Assembly (NCBI GenBank): GCA_964465665.1
Contig: CAYXKM010000285.1
Location: 1-64,000, forward strand
Length of the DNA stretch: 64,000 nt
Origin: JAKEGN01 sp964465665
GTDB taxonomy: Bacteria > Pseudomonadota > Gammaproteobacteria > Steroidobacterales > Woeseiaceae
Reading direction: 5' to 3'
Shown: positions 25,684 to 33,505 of the stretch, piece after piece
Position numbering within the stretch: the first letter of the stretch is position 1
Layout of the letters: the number at the start of each line of letters is the position of its first letter
Program-made: the position numbers and the translations under genes
Notes under the pieces: generated by a model
Told to the model about the DNA's origin: nothing
Databases searched by the model: none
Seen by the model: only the letters and a program-made list of their open reading frames with translations

Positions 25684-26628
25684 TTACGCCCGCTTGCGAG
25701 TCGCTTCGGTGTGGTCGAGCTTTCTGCGCCAGTTCGACCCCTGGATGCGCTTGCCGATCTTGCGAACGCCTTCGACAAACGCAGTGGCTACGTCGTCATT
25801 GCAGGTGTTGGCCACAGCGGCAGACCAACGGCGCCTGAAACCGCCTCTCGTAATGCGCACTGCGGCGAGCCCTTCGATATTGTCGAGGTCATTGAACGCC
25901 CAGCCGGCCTGTATGGCGACGCCCTGGCCGGATCGCGCCAGTTCGATGATGGCTTCGGTCATGCGAACCTGGATGACCCGGGCCGGAGAGACTCCGGCGG
26001 GGCGCAGTACCTCGTCCAAAATGGCGAGGCGTTTCCCGCTGTATACGATCAGGACCTGGTCTTGAAAACTGGACGGGCTGAGATAGCGCCGTCCGGCGAG
26101 TGGATGATCCTTGTTCATGACGGCGAACAACTCATCCTCGAACAGTTCATGGATCGTGAATCCGGTACCGGCCTCAACCGAGCTGACGATGGCAATGTCG
26201 ACCTGATCCTGCTTCAGCGCCTCGAGCGGTGCATCAGTTGCTTCCGGCACGACATCTATGCCGAGCCGGGCAAATTGCGCCGACAGATCACGCATGACAT
26301 AGGGCAGCCAGCGATAGCAGGTGTAGCACTGTGTGGTAATGCGGAGGCGCCTGGCTCGCTCGGTGCGCATGTCTTCAATGTCGGCGAATGCCGTTTCGAG
26401 CCGGCCCAGAACATCCCGTGCCGCGGTCACCAGCCGTTCGCCTGCGGCCGTCGGTCGCATGAGCCCGTCCTGCCGCTCGAACAGGCTCGAGCCGATACGC
26501 GATTGCAGGTTCGCCAGTCTCTGGCTGATAGCCGGCTGGGACAGGTGCATGCGCTTCGATGCGGCCGTGAGCGAGCCATCCTCCGCAAGGCACAGCAGCA
26601 GTTGCAGATCTCGCGTGTCTATTTTCAC
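25684..26628 (-). CDS. LysR-family transcriptional regulator (MetR-like)
   Basis: A 314-residue LysR regulator: N-terminal winged helix-turn-helix (LQLLLCLAEDGSLTAASKRMHLSQPAISQRLANLQ, read in parts over residues 8-42) and a C-terminal LysR substrate domain. The segment RRLRITTQCYTCYRWLPYVM resembles MetR, whose pocket senses homocysteine. It heads the gene run MOSC-modABC (5 bases between it and MOSC) and is divergent from a metallo-beta-lactamase-fold gene across 118 bases containing an AT-rich dyad. It may regulate the molybdate operon in place of ModE, which I do not see in the window. Confidence 0.88.
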   Translation of the reverse strand: MKIDTRDLQLLLCLAEDGSLTAASKRMHLSQPAISQRLANLQSRIGSSLFERQDGLMRPTAAGERLVTAARDVLGRLETAFADIEDMRTERARRLRITTQCYTCYRWLPYVMRDLSAQFARLGIDVVPEATDAPLEALKQDQVDIAIVSSVEAGTGFTIHELFEDELFAVMNKDHPLAGRRYLSPSSFQDQVLIVYSGKRLAILDEVLRPAGVSPARVIQVRMTEAIIELARSGQGVAIQAGWAFNDLDNIEGLAAVRITRGGFRRRWSAAVANTCNDDVATAFVEGVRKIGKRIQGSNWRRKLDHTEATRKRA

Positions 26629-26659
26629 AATATAGGAGAAACTTATTAGAACATAATAA

Positions 26660-26678
26660 TTATAAACTCGGCTTATAA
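26660..26678. promoter_or_regulatory. AT-rich dyad in the divergent LysR/metallohydrolase intergenic region
   Basis: TTATAA-N7-TTATAA lies in the 118-base gap between the divergently read LysR gene (start at 26628) and the metallohydrolase (start at 26747), with more AT-rich sequence on the left. LysR proteins usually bind T-N11-A sites in exactly such a gap. It is a plausible operator or overlapping promoter region, nothing more. Confidence 0.35.
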
Positions 26679-26746
26679 CATTCTATTTGCTAGCGTGTGC
26701 AGACACCAGATGTTTGTTTTCCTGCAATCAGGGATGGAGCCGAGTC

Positions 26747-27559
26747 GTGCCCAAAAAGCCGTTGATACTCACGTCGATGTTCGCATTGCTGGCTGCATTC
26801 GACATCAGCAAGGCCACCTGCGCGGACCCACTGCGCGTGGAGCGGTTGAACTGGGCGGGCGTCAGGTTCGTATACGGAACCACGACCGTACTCGTCGACG
26901 CCGTCGGCGGGGAATTCTGGGACAACGATCCGCCCGAGGGTCTGGCCGGGGTGAGCGCCGAAACCGCGCGGCGTTACGCACTGCTGACTCACGTGCATAA
27001 CGATCACTTTGACGCAGGGACGCTGAAACGTGTACTTGGCGACCGCGGTACTGTCATATGCCATGAATCAACGGCAGTTTACGTTGCATCGAGGGGACTT
27101 AAAGTCACGCCGGTTGCGATGTACGAACCTGTCGTTCGCGGTGACTTCACTTTCATTGCCGTCCCGGCAGAAGACGGGTTCGGCGACGAGCAGGTGAGCT
27201 GGATAGTATCCGTGAACGGAAAACGGTTCTTTCACGGCGGCGATACTCTGTGGCACGGCCAATGGCAGACGATCGGCGCTCAGTACGGGCCCTTCGACGC
27301 TGCGTTTCTGCCGATCAATGGCGCCCGACTGCAAAGCGACCCGATGCCGGAGACGCCCGGCGTGCTGACTCCGGTTCAGGCGGTCGACGCGGGCAAAATC
27401 CTGCGCGCCAGCAAGATCGTGCCGATCCATTTCGGGCTCAACGATCCGCCGGCCTACGTCGAGGTTGAGAATCCGCTGTCAACGTTTCAGACGGAAGCTG
27501 CGCGTCGTGGCATGCCGGTGGAACATTTGCTGCCGGGCGAGGCACTGATCCTGGACTAG
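26747..27559 (+). CDS. exported metallo-beta-lactamase-fold hydrolase (UlaG-like)
   Basis: A 270-residue protein with a signal peptide (about 1-26) and the metallo-beta-lactamase fold: HVHNDHFDAG (near 82-91) is the HxHxDH zinc motif, FHGGDTLWH (near 164) carries the second-shell Asp/His and PIHFGL (near 226) the last His. The layout resembles UlaG/YtnP-type hydrolases acting on phosphorylated sugars or lactones; the substrate is unknown. The GTG at 26747 has GGAG seven bases upstream and directly begins the signal peptide, so I prefer it to a longer ORF from 26687. It is divergent from the LysR gene. Confidence 0.8.
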   Translation: MPKKPLILTSMFALLAAFDISKATCADPLRVERLNWAGVRFVYGTTTVLVDAVGGEFWDNDPPEGLAGVSAETARRYALLTHVHNDHFDAGTLKRVLGDRGTVICHESTAVYVASRGLKVTPVAMYEPVVRGDFTFIAVPAEDGFGDEQVSWIVSVNGKRFFHGGDTLWHGQWQTIGAQYGPFDAAFLPINGARLQSDPMPETPGVLTPVQAVDAGKILRASKIVPIHFGLNDPPAYVEVENPLSTFQTEAARRGMPVEHLLPGEALILD

Positions 27560-27572
27560 ATACAGGTCACCT

Positions 27573-27613
27573 CCAGAGCCCGGGGAAGGGCCGCGCCCGC
27601 GCCCGGGCCCTGG
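27573..27613. terminator. strong GC hairpin between convergent genes, no U-tract
   Basis: CCAG-A-GCCCGGG pairs with CCCGGGC-C-CTGG, with a GGGC/GCCC helix inside the loop. It sits between the stop of the metallohydrolase (27559) and the stop of the LytTR gene (27657). It lacks a T-run on either strand, so it may be an mRNA end-protecting structure or a bidirectional pause rather than a classic terminator. Confidence 0.45.
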
Positions 27614-27656
27614 GTCACTGGAATCGTGGCCAGGTTTCCGGCATCGACAACACGCA

Positions 27657-28484
27657 TCAGCCGGCGAGAGTCGCTCTTACGGCGTCACGGTAACTACGGC
27701 TGAGCGGTATTTCGCCGCCACTCTTCAGCCGTATCCGGTACCCGGAGTCGGCCGGCCGGATTTCCTGGATCCTGTCGATATTGACTATGAAACTGCGGTG
27801 CGTGCGGAGAAAAGGTTCCCCGGCCATTCTTTTCTCCAGGTTGTTTATGGTGTCCCGCAGCAGGAACTCCTTGTCACCGACGTGCACCACCAGGTAATTC
27901 CGCGCGGCGGAAACGTAGTCGATCTCCGCAATGTGCACGATGCTCTCACCGCTCCCGGTTTGTACCACCAGCCGGCCCTGCAACGGTGCTGCGGGAGGCT
28001 TCGACAGCCGGAAATGGCGAAAGTACTGGTACGCGGCCACGATCAGCACGATGGCCACGTAGATCTTGATATCGAGCTGGTACTCGACGATCAGGTTCGA
28101 TGCGTAGCTTTGCAGCCAGCTGTACTCCATGCCATTGAGCTGAAAAACAACAATGCGAAAAAACACCATCAGGCTGTAGTGGCCGAATGCGAAGATTACG
28201 CTGCCTGCGGTATGACCGATGACCGCAGGAACCCACTGGTCACGCTTCAGTGGAAACAGCTTTAGCCAGTAAATGACGAAGGGAATCATCAGCACGGCGG
28301 CCGCAGCGCTCGTGCCCTGATCCGTGAACAACCGGAAATCGTCCTTGCCGTAACCGGCCTGGTCACGAATCGCGAGCTTTGACAGCGTATCGACCGTCCA
28401 CAGGAAGCCCACCCCGGCGACCCATGCCAGGACCTCCGCCGACCTCCGGCGCAAGCTTCCGCGGCTTTGCTCTTCGTCGTTCAA
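27657..28484 (-). CDS. membrane-anchored LytTR-family DNA-binding protein
   Basis: A 275-residue protein with about four transmembrane helices in residues 18-155 and a C-terminal LytTR domain of about 100 residues. The C-terminal part shows IAEIDYVSAARNYLVVHV, the RTHRSFIVNIDRI segment (LytTR core), and GYRIRLKSGGEIPLSRSYRD. LytTR proteins bind promoter direct repeats. Fused to a membrane domain, this could act as a one-component, envelope-sensing regulator. The start is a TTG at 28484 after GGGGAC, as no better ATG is present. The target is unknown but it is divergent from a serine hydrolase across 145 bases, a natural candidate target. Confidence 0.85.
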   Translation of the reverse strand: MNDEEQSRGSLRRRSAEVLAWVAGVGFLWTVDTLSKLAIRDQAGYGKDDFRLFTDQGTSAAAAVLMIPFVIYWLKLFPLKRDQWVPAVIGHTAGSVIFAFGHYSLMVFFRIVVFQLNGMEYSWLQSYASNLIVEYQLDIKIYVAIVLIVAAYQYFRHFRLSKPPAAPLQGRLVVQTGSGESIVHIAEIDYVSAARNYLVVHVGDKEFLLRDTINNLEKRMAGEPFLRTHRSFIVNIDRIQEIRPADSGYRIRLKSGGEIPLSRSYRDAVRATLAG

Positions 28485-28629
28485 TTTCGTCCCCGCCCAC
28501 CGGTCATTCGTACCACCTGGCTGTCATTCGTCCCGAAGCTTAAGCCTTCGCCTGCACGGGACACTAAATTTTCGCCGCATTCGACGGGTCCGGCGACCCG
28601 TTGTCAACCCGACCCTCAAGGATCACACG

Positions 28630-29844
28630 ATGACTTTACACGAGCTCAAGAACAGCAAGGCGATTGCCGCTGCGTGCACCATTCTTGTACTGCTGGTTCT
28701 GACCGCCTGTGGTGGCGGAAGCAACGGCCCGGAGCCGGCGCCACCTGAACCGCCCTACAGCTACCGGTTGCCGGCAAGCAAAGCCGACGGCTGGATCGTT
28801 GCCGGCGCCGGCAGCCTTGGCATGTCCGAGCAACTGCTCGAAGACATGATGAATGCGATGGCGTCCGAATTCGACATCGTGGATTCGATTGCCATTGCCC
28901 ACGAGGGGCAGCTGGTGCTCGATGAAACCCTGCGCACGAACACCGATTCTTTTGACGAGCGGGCAGGTAACGTCGACCCGACAATGCACGCCCTGTTCTC
29001 GATGTCCAAAAGCCTGGCCTCGATTGCCATCGGCGTCGCCATCGACCAGGGCATCATCGACGGCGTGAGCACGGCTTACCTTGATCTCTTTCCGTATACG
29101 TCGTACGAAAATTGGGATGACCGGAAGAACAGCATCACGCTTGAAGACGTTCTGACCATGCGTCTCGGTCTCGAGTGGAACGAATGGGATCCGCCCTACT
29201 CGTCGATGGACAACGAAATGGTGCGCTTTTACGACACGCAGACGGATTTCAGCAAAGCGCTGCTGGATCTGCCAATGGCAAGCGATCCCGGAACAGCCTT
29301 TGCCTACAACACGCCAGCGACCGTGTCCCTGGGGCAAGCAATCGAAACCAACGGCCCGCTGTCACTGCTGGATTTCGGGCTCGTCCATGTGATCGCGCCG
29401 CTGCAAATCAGCGAGATCGAAGTACTCACTACGCCGACGGGACTGCCGGATCTCGGTCGCGGTCTGTACCTCGCCGCACGCGACCTGCTGAAGTTCGGTC
29501 AGCTGCTGGCGGATCGCGGGCGGTGGAACGGGCAGCAGATCGTCAGCGAGGCCTGGGCCGATGTATCGACGCAACTGCATGTCGCGCTGAGCTGGGCACA
29601 TCCGGAGAACTTCGCCTGGACGCTCGACGGCTACGGATATCTGTGGTGGACCGGCTACTTCGAACATGATGGGCAAGAGCTGCGTACGTTTGCCGCGCGA
29701 GGATTCGGTCAGCAACTGCTGATGGTGATACCGGAGCTCGAGCTGGTCATCGCGATTTACTCCCATGCCTGGAATGAAGAGGCCGACGAAGTGAATCAAC
29801 TGTTCGATCTTATCAATCGCTACATCCTTCCTGCTGTCACGTGA
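28630..29844 (+). CDS. serine hydrolase lipoprotein (beta-lactamase class C / penicillin-binding-like)
   Basis: A 404-residue protein with lipoprotein signal (LVLTAC, Cys near residue 27) and a beta-lactamase-related (PF00144) domain. The nucleophile motif SMSK (ALFSMSKSLASIA, near 120) matches S-x-x-K; the second-motif tyrosine is probably YNT (AYNTPA, near 222), and the KTG-like region lies near FAARGFGQQ (about 358). Such proteins are esterases, D-aminopeptidases or transpeptidase-like enzymes; true beta-lactamase activity is not implied. It is divergent from the LytTR membrane regulator. Confidence 0.83.
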   Translation: MTLHELKNSKAIAAACTILVLLVLTACGGGSNGPEPAPPEPPYSYRLPASKADGWIVAGAGSLGMSEQLLEDMMNAMASEFDIVDSIAIAHEGQLVLDETLRTNTDSFDERAGNVDPTMHALFSMSKSLASIAIGVAIDQGIIDGVSTAYLDLFPYTSYENWDDRKNSITLEDVLTMRLGLEWNEWDPPYSSMDNEMVRFYDTQTDFSKALLDLPMASDPGTAFAYNTPATVSLGQAIETNGPLSLLDFGLVHVIAPLQISEIEVLTTPTGLPDLGRGLYLAARDLLKFGQLLADRGRWNGQQIVSEAWADVSTQLHVALSWAHPENFAWTLDGYGYLWWTGYFEHDGQELRTFAARGFGQQLLMVIPELELVIAIYSHAWNEEADEVNQLFDLINRYILPAVT

Positions 29845-30086
29845 CCTGCGATGCGCACGATGCCGGTGCATTTGCGCTGGGAACGCGCACCAATCGGAAG
29901 CATGAAGTAACAAAGGCAACCATCGGCGCAGGCAAGGACACGAGACTTTGGGCCAATCCTGGCCTGTCATCGAAGTGCAAAGCAGCATTGGTACGATTCA
30001 TGCAGGTACTCTGTCGAACCAGCGAATGCGCGCCCGGGTAGCGACACGTTTATGCAAAAGAACGCAATTCACAGGAATTGCCGGAG

Positions 30087-30983
30087 ATGAGCGCTCCGGC
30101 GAAACGAATGTCCATGCGCGGCGTTCGCACCTTCTGTGTCGCCGCGCGGCACGGCAGCTTCCGGTCGGCTGCAGAGGACCTGTTCATTACCGCATCGGCT
30201 GTCAGTCACCAGGTGAAAAAGCTCGAGGAAGAACTGGGAGTCAAACTGTTCGAGCGCCGCGGTCGCGATCTCGAATTGACGCAGGCCGGGCATATACTCT
30301 TCGAGGAGGCAGATCCGGCCATTCGGCGCCTCGATACAGTGGCGGATGGCTTGCGGCCGGAGTCGCCGCAAGTCACGTTGCGCGTATCGGTGCAGCCGTT
30401 CTTTGCCAGCGAAATGTTCGTACCCAGGCTGTCGCAGTTCACGGCATTGCATCCGGAGATCGATATCTCCGTCGACACCAGTGACGAATCCGTAGAGAAA
30501 CACCCGGCCAATGCCGATGTTTCGATCCGGCTCTTTGGTACGCCGCCGAAGGGCCTTGCGGCGACGGCGCTGTTTCCGCTGATGCTCGTGCCGGCGTGCT
30601 CGCCGGAGTTTCGCGCGGGACTGAACATGGTCGGCTGGAATGTGCGCGAGCCGTTTCCGCTGGTCGTGCATACCACGCGTCCGGATGCGTGGCGGTTATG
30701 GTCGGAGTATTCCGGTATTCATATTCCCAAGACGCGAAACATCATTCGGCTGGATTCCATGATTGCAGTTGCCCGGGCAGTAGAACGTGGAGTAGGTGCA
30801 GCATTGCTACCACTGCCACTGAGCAATGCCTGGTTTCAGTCAGGAAGCCTGGTACGGCTCTTCGATCAGGAAATGCAATCGAGCGATGCGTACTACGTGG
30901 CGTACGAGAAACACCAGGGCCACCGCCCGGAAGTGCAGGCATTACGCAACTGGGTGTTACAGGAGTTCGGTACCGATGCATGA
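30087..30983 (+). CDS. LysR-family transcriptional regulator (GcvA-type)
   Basis: A 298-residue LysR regulator with helix-turn-helix in residues 8-40 (RTFCVAARHGSFRSAAEDLF, then ITASAVSHQVKKLEEELGVK) and C-terminal effector domain typical of the GcvA/AmpR branch. The ATG at 30087 is used; a TTG nine bases earlier or an ATG at 30108 could also serve. It stands alone, 240 bases after the serine hydrolase and 136 before a TPR protein whose leader has a perfect 8-base inverted repeat. Target genes are unknown. Confidence 0.87.
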   Translation: MSAPAKRMSMRGVRTFCVAARHGSFRSAAEDLFITASAVSHQVKKLEEELGVKLFERRGRDLELTQAGHILFEEADPAIRRLDTVADGLRPESPQVTLRVSVQPFFASEMFVPRLSQFTALHPEIDISVDTSDESVEKHPANADVSIRLFGTPPKGLAATALFPLMLVPACSPEFRAGLNMVGWNVREPFPLVVHTTRPDAWRLWSEYSGIHIPKTRNIIRLDSMIAVARAVERGVGAALLPLPLSNAWFQSGSLVRLFDQEMQSSDAYYVAYEKHQGHRPEVQALRNWVLQEFGTDA

Positions 30984-31055
30984 AAAATTCTCATGCGTGA
31001 CAGAAGTTTAATTCGTTTGTTTCCCTGCAGTCGTGAACTGTAAGTTGGCGTCGTC

Positions 31056-31098
31056 GGTAAACACCGTGTTTACCCGAAGCCCGGTAGCCGGGTTTTCG
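31056..31098 (+). promoter_or_regulatory. two consecutive hairpins in the leader of the TPR gene
   Basis: GGTAAACA-CCG-TGTTTACC (31056-31074) is a perfect 8-base inverted repeat; it is followed at once by CGAA-G-CCCGG-TAG-CCGGG-TT-TTCG (31075-31098). They end 9 bases before the SD GGAGGG of the TPR gene at 31120. They could be a DNA operator (palindrome), an RNA attenuator or a translational switch. The second stem is followed by no T-run, so it is a poor terminator. Confidence 0.5.
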
Positions 31099-31119
31099 CA
31101 CTTCGCAGGAGGGCACACA

Positions 31120-31662
31120 ATGTTCACGAACGAGAGAAAGCACAAAGCGATTGCCTCAAGCGGCAAGCTTGCAGTTGCGATTCTGCTGCTGGCTGGCGGG
31201 TCATCGCTGGCCGAGCAAACATCGCCGTCGGCATACCGTATGGCCGTGATCAAGGACGATGCCTATGGCCGCGTGATGATGTCCGGGGACTACGACAAAG
31301 GGATCGAAAAGATCAGTTCCTACCGATACAAGAAAGGACGAACGTTCGCAGCGCAAAACAACCTCTGCGTTGCCTACACGCTGACCCGGAAGTTTGATGC
31401 AGCGGTTGCAGCGTGCGAGACGGCGCTCTCTATCAGCGAGCGTTACGTACGCCATCGCAGTTCGCCCATCAGCCCGTTCACTTCACAGGATCTTGCGCTG
31501 GCTTACTCGAATCGCGGTGTGCTTCGTGCCGTAACCGGCGACGCCGATGGGGCGAGGCAGGATTTCGAGTCTGCCGCCAGGGCTAACACGGACATGCAAG
31601 CTGCAAATGAAAACCTGGCGCGACTCAAAGCCAGCCAGGCAACAGCACTGTCATCTTTGTAG
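31120..31662 (+). CDS. exported TPR protein
   Basis: A 180-residue protein with a signal peptide (about residues 1-31, ending SLAEQ) and at least two TPR units: AAQNNLCVAYTLTRKFDAAV-AACETALSI and AYSNRGVLRAVTGDADGARQ-DFESAARANT. TPR units bind proteins, so it is probably a periplasmic adaptor. The ATG at 31120 has AGGAGGG upstream with good spacing; a GTG at 31033 would start within the leader hairpins and is not favoured. A strong terminator follows at 31744. The gene is monocistronic, and its function is unknown. Confidence 0.78.
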   Translation: MFTNERKHKAIASSGKLAVAILLLAGGSSLAEQTSPSAYRMAVIKDDAYGRVMMSGDYDKGIEKISSYRYKKGRTFAAQNNLCVAYTLTRKFDAAVAACETALSISERYVRHRSSPISPFTSQDLALAYSNRGVLRAVTGDADGARQDFESAARANTDMQAANENLARLKASQATALSSL

Positions 31663-31743
31663 ATCAGGAGATCCGAACCACGTGACCGATCATTGAGGCA
31701 CCCGTTACGCCACCGTTTTGGCAAGCGTCAATGGTCACAACCG

Positions 31744-31776
31744 GCCGGCCCGCACCCCCCGCGGGCCGGCTTTTTT
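31744..31776 (+). terminator. rho-independent terminator after the TPR gene
   Basis: A perfect 10-base stem (GCCGGCCCGC with GCGGGCCGGC, loop of A then six C) followed by six T residues on the plus strand. It lies 82 bases past the TPR gene's stop and 14 bases before the 3' end of the convergent tRNA-Gly gene. Confidence 0.92.
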
Positions 31777-31790
31777 CCGAGGAGTGAGAG

Positions 31791-31864
31791 TGGAGCGGGT
31801 GATGGGAATTGAACCCACGTCTCCAGCTTGGGAAGCTGGGGCCCTACCATTAGACGACACCCGC
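31791..31864 (-). tRNA. tRNA-Gly(CCC)
   Basis: On the minus strand, a 74-nt cloverleaf: acceptor GCGGGTG/CACCCGC, D-arm with TAATGGTA, anticodon stem CCAGC/GCTGG enclosing TTCCCAA (anticodon CCC at 31830-31832), T-arm GTGGG-TTCAATT-CCCAT, discriminator T and encoded CCA at the 3' end. It reads GGG glycine codons. No integrase or attachment-site repeat is seen beside it. Confidence 0.96.
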
Positions 31865-32041
31865 CAATTGCCGGCTTTCGGCTGATTCTACATTTGCATC
31901 CGGTAACAAGTCACCGCTGCAGCGCAGCGGATGACACGATCCTGCGGCTCCGATCGTCCTCGCGCGCCTGGCACCGTATCATTTCTGCCGGATTCTGAGC
32001 ATCATACGGTCCCGGATGGCAGTCCTGTAAAGAGTATCGCG

Positions 32042-32689
32042 GTGAAACAAAAATCATACTCGCCACGATCGTGGTTGATTTGCGGATTCGTGGTCCTGCT
32101 TGGCGCATGCGCCATGAGTTCGAGCGTCACCACGGTCCAGGAAGTGTCGGATGTGGCAGAAACGCCGTACAAGAAGATCCTGGTCATCGCCCTGTTCTCG
32201 TCATTCGATACGCGGCGATATCTCGAGACGGAGGTTGTCAAGCAACTCGCCAGCCATGGCACCGATGCGATCGCCGCAACTTCGATGATGAATTCAAAAA
32301 CACCCGTTAACCGGCAAACCCTTATCCCACTGGTCGAAGAGATTGCTGCGGATGCCGTCCTGGTCACACAAATGGTGAGTCTTGCGTCGGACGCCAAGGT
32401 AAAGGAGATGAATCCGCAATCGACCCACATCTTTAGGCCAACCTATTATTACAATGTATGGACCTACGAACTGACCGAGTACGTCGAGCCACCGAGCGTG
32501 GATTTCAAGCATGCGCTCAGGCTGGCAACACAGCTTTACGCCGTTTCGACCCAGGAACAGGTGTGGGCAATCGAGATCGACTCGAAGATCCGACAGGATA
32601 CCGATCACTTGCGCGACTACTCGATATTCGTGAAAGAGGCAGAGACGATCGTCTCGGAAGTCTCTCGCGACGGGCTGATCGCACGCTAA
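32042..32689 (+). CDS. lipoprotein of unknown function
   Basis: A 215-residue lipoprotein: signal peptide with lipobox LLGAC (Cys20), then an alpha/beta domain beginning YKKILVIALFSSFDTRRYLE and a SMMNSKTPVNRQTLIPLVEE segment. The fold may resemble the nucleotide-binding-like domain of other proteobacterial lipoproteins that start IAVIGL, but I cannot name a family. The GTG at 32042 has AAGAG upstream and directly begins the signal peptide, while the ORF upstream to 31931 is not signal-like. Monocistronic, 130 bases ahead of the barrel gene. Confidence 0.68.
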   Translation: MKQKSYSPRSWLICGFVVLLGACAMSSSVTTVQEVSDVAETPYKKILVIALFSSFDTRRYLETEVVKQLASHGTDAIAATSMMNSKTPVNRQTLIPLVEEIAADAVLVTQMVSLASDAKVKEMNPQSTHIFRPTYYYNVWTYELTEYVEPPSVDFKHALRLATQLYAVSTQEQVWAIEIDSKIRQDTDHLRDYSIFVKEAETIVSEVSRDGLIAR

Positions 32690-32818
32690 CTGTGACGTAG
32701 GCGACCTTTTGCACACTTCGACTGCATCGTAAAATAGCGAAACGTACCTGTTCTGCCTGAAAGAAGTTCTGGTCATGTTTGGTTTTGTTCCGCTTGGGAG
32801 ATATTTACGTATGACGTA

Positions 32819-33421
32819 ATGCTTCAAAGATCAATGCTTTTGAATACCGTTTCAATCTGCCTGCTTTTGGCAGTGGCGGCATTCCTGTCAGTCGGTAATG
32901 CACACGCCCAGGCCGGCGCTTACCGTGGAGGCAGCGTCGGCAGTGCGACCGTCGAAGTCGATATTCCCGACGAGAATCTCGGCGAGGTTTTTGAGTTCGA
33001 CGAGAATGACTTCGCGTGGAAAGCTTTCGGCGGCTACAACTTCGATCTGGGTGCCGTCGATCTCGCAATCGAGGGTGGCTATGTAGATCTGGGTGCGCCG
33101 AGCGGCGATTTGCTCGGGAGTGAGGTTGAACTCGATGTCATCGGTTGGGACGTTTTCGGAGTCCTCGGCGTTGACATCGGCCCGGTCGGCGTCTTCGCCA
33201 AGGCTGGGATGGTGTCGTGGGATGTCTCAGCCTCGATCGATGGCGTCGATTCGGGTAGCGACGACGGCACGGACCCAGCCTACGGAATCGGCGCCCGATT
33301 TGCGCTTGGCAATCTTGAGATACGCGGCGAATACGAGATGTTCGATATCGATCCGGAAGATACGGATAGCGCGGACGTGTACATGTTGTCGGCCGGACTC
33401 GTCTTCAATTTCGGCGGTTAG
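32819..33421 (+). CDS. outer-membrane beta-barrel protein, paralogue of 42395-42934
   Basis: A 200-residue OmpA/opacity-type barrel protein: signal peptide ending AHAQ (about residue 31), then short strands with turns of Asp/Gly. The shared core KAG(M/I)(V/I)SWD(V/L)SASI and EYE.FDI is found also in the protein encoded at 42395-42934, so the two are paralogues. The annotated ATG is immediately preceded by a start-stop mini-ORF, ATG-ACG-TAA (32811-32819), that overlaps the gene as TAATG and may affect translation. The family is probably a small passive or structural barrel; substrate unknown. Confidence 0.76.
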   Translation: MLQRSMLLNTVSICLLLAVAAFLSVGNAHAQAGAYRGGSVGSATVEVDIPDENLGEVFEFDENDFAWKAFGGYNFDLGAVDLAIEGGYVDLGAPSGDLLGSEVELDVIGWDVFGVLGVDIGPVGVFAKAGMVSWDVSASIDGVDSGSDDGTDPAYGIGARFALGNLEIRGEYEMFDIDPEDTDSADVYMLSAGLVFNFGG

Positions 33422-33427
33422 TCACTT

Positions 33428-33496
33428 TTCCTGAATTCGTAATTTTCAGGAATTTCGCGTAGTTTCCTGTATGCGCCGCCATGGCGCATACAGGAA
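33428..33496 (+). promoter_or_regulatory. two hairpins before the SLC13 gene; second hides the ribosome site
   Basis: Hairpin one, TTCCTGAA / TTCAGGAA (33428-33452), is followed by a perfect 14-base stem, TTCCTGTATGCGCC with GGCGCATACAGGAA (33464-33496, 5-nt loop). The 3' arm contains AGGAA, the only SD-like sequence near the GTG at 33506. Both hairpins use TTCCTG/CAGGAA arms, so they could also pair with each other in an alternative fold. This suggests translational control of the carrier or a switch; a terminator role for the barrel gene is possible but no T-run follows. Confidence 0.55.
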
Positions 33497-33505
33497 CGAG
33501 ATCTT

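Noticed and set aside
31791..31864. tRNA-Gly as a possible integration site for a mobile island
   Set aside because: No integrase, direct repeat of the tRNA 3' end or change of gene style is visible next to it.
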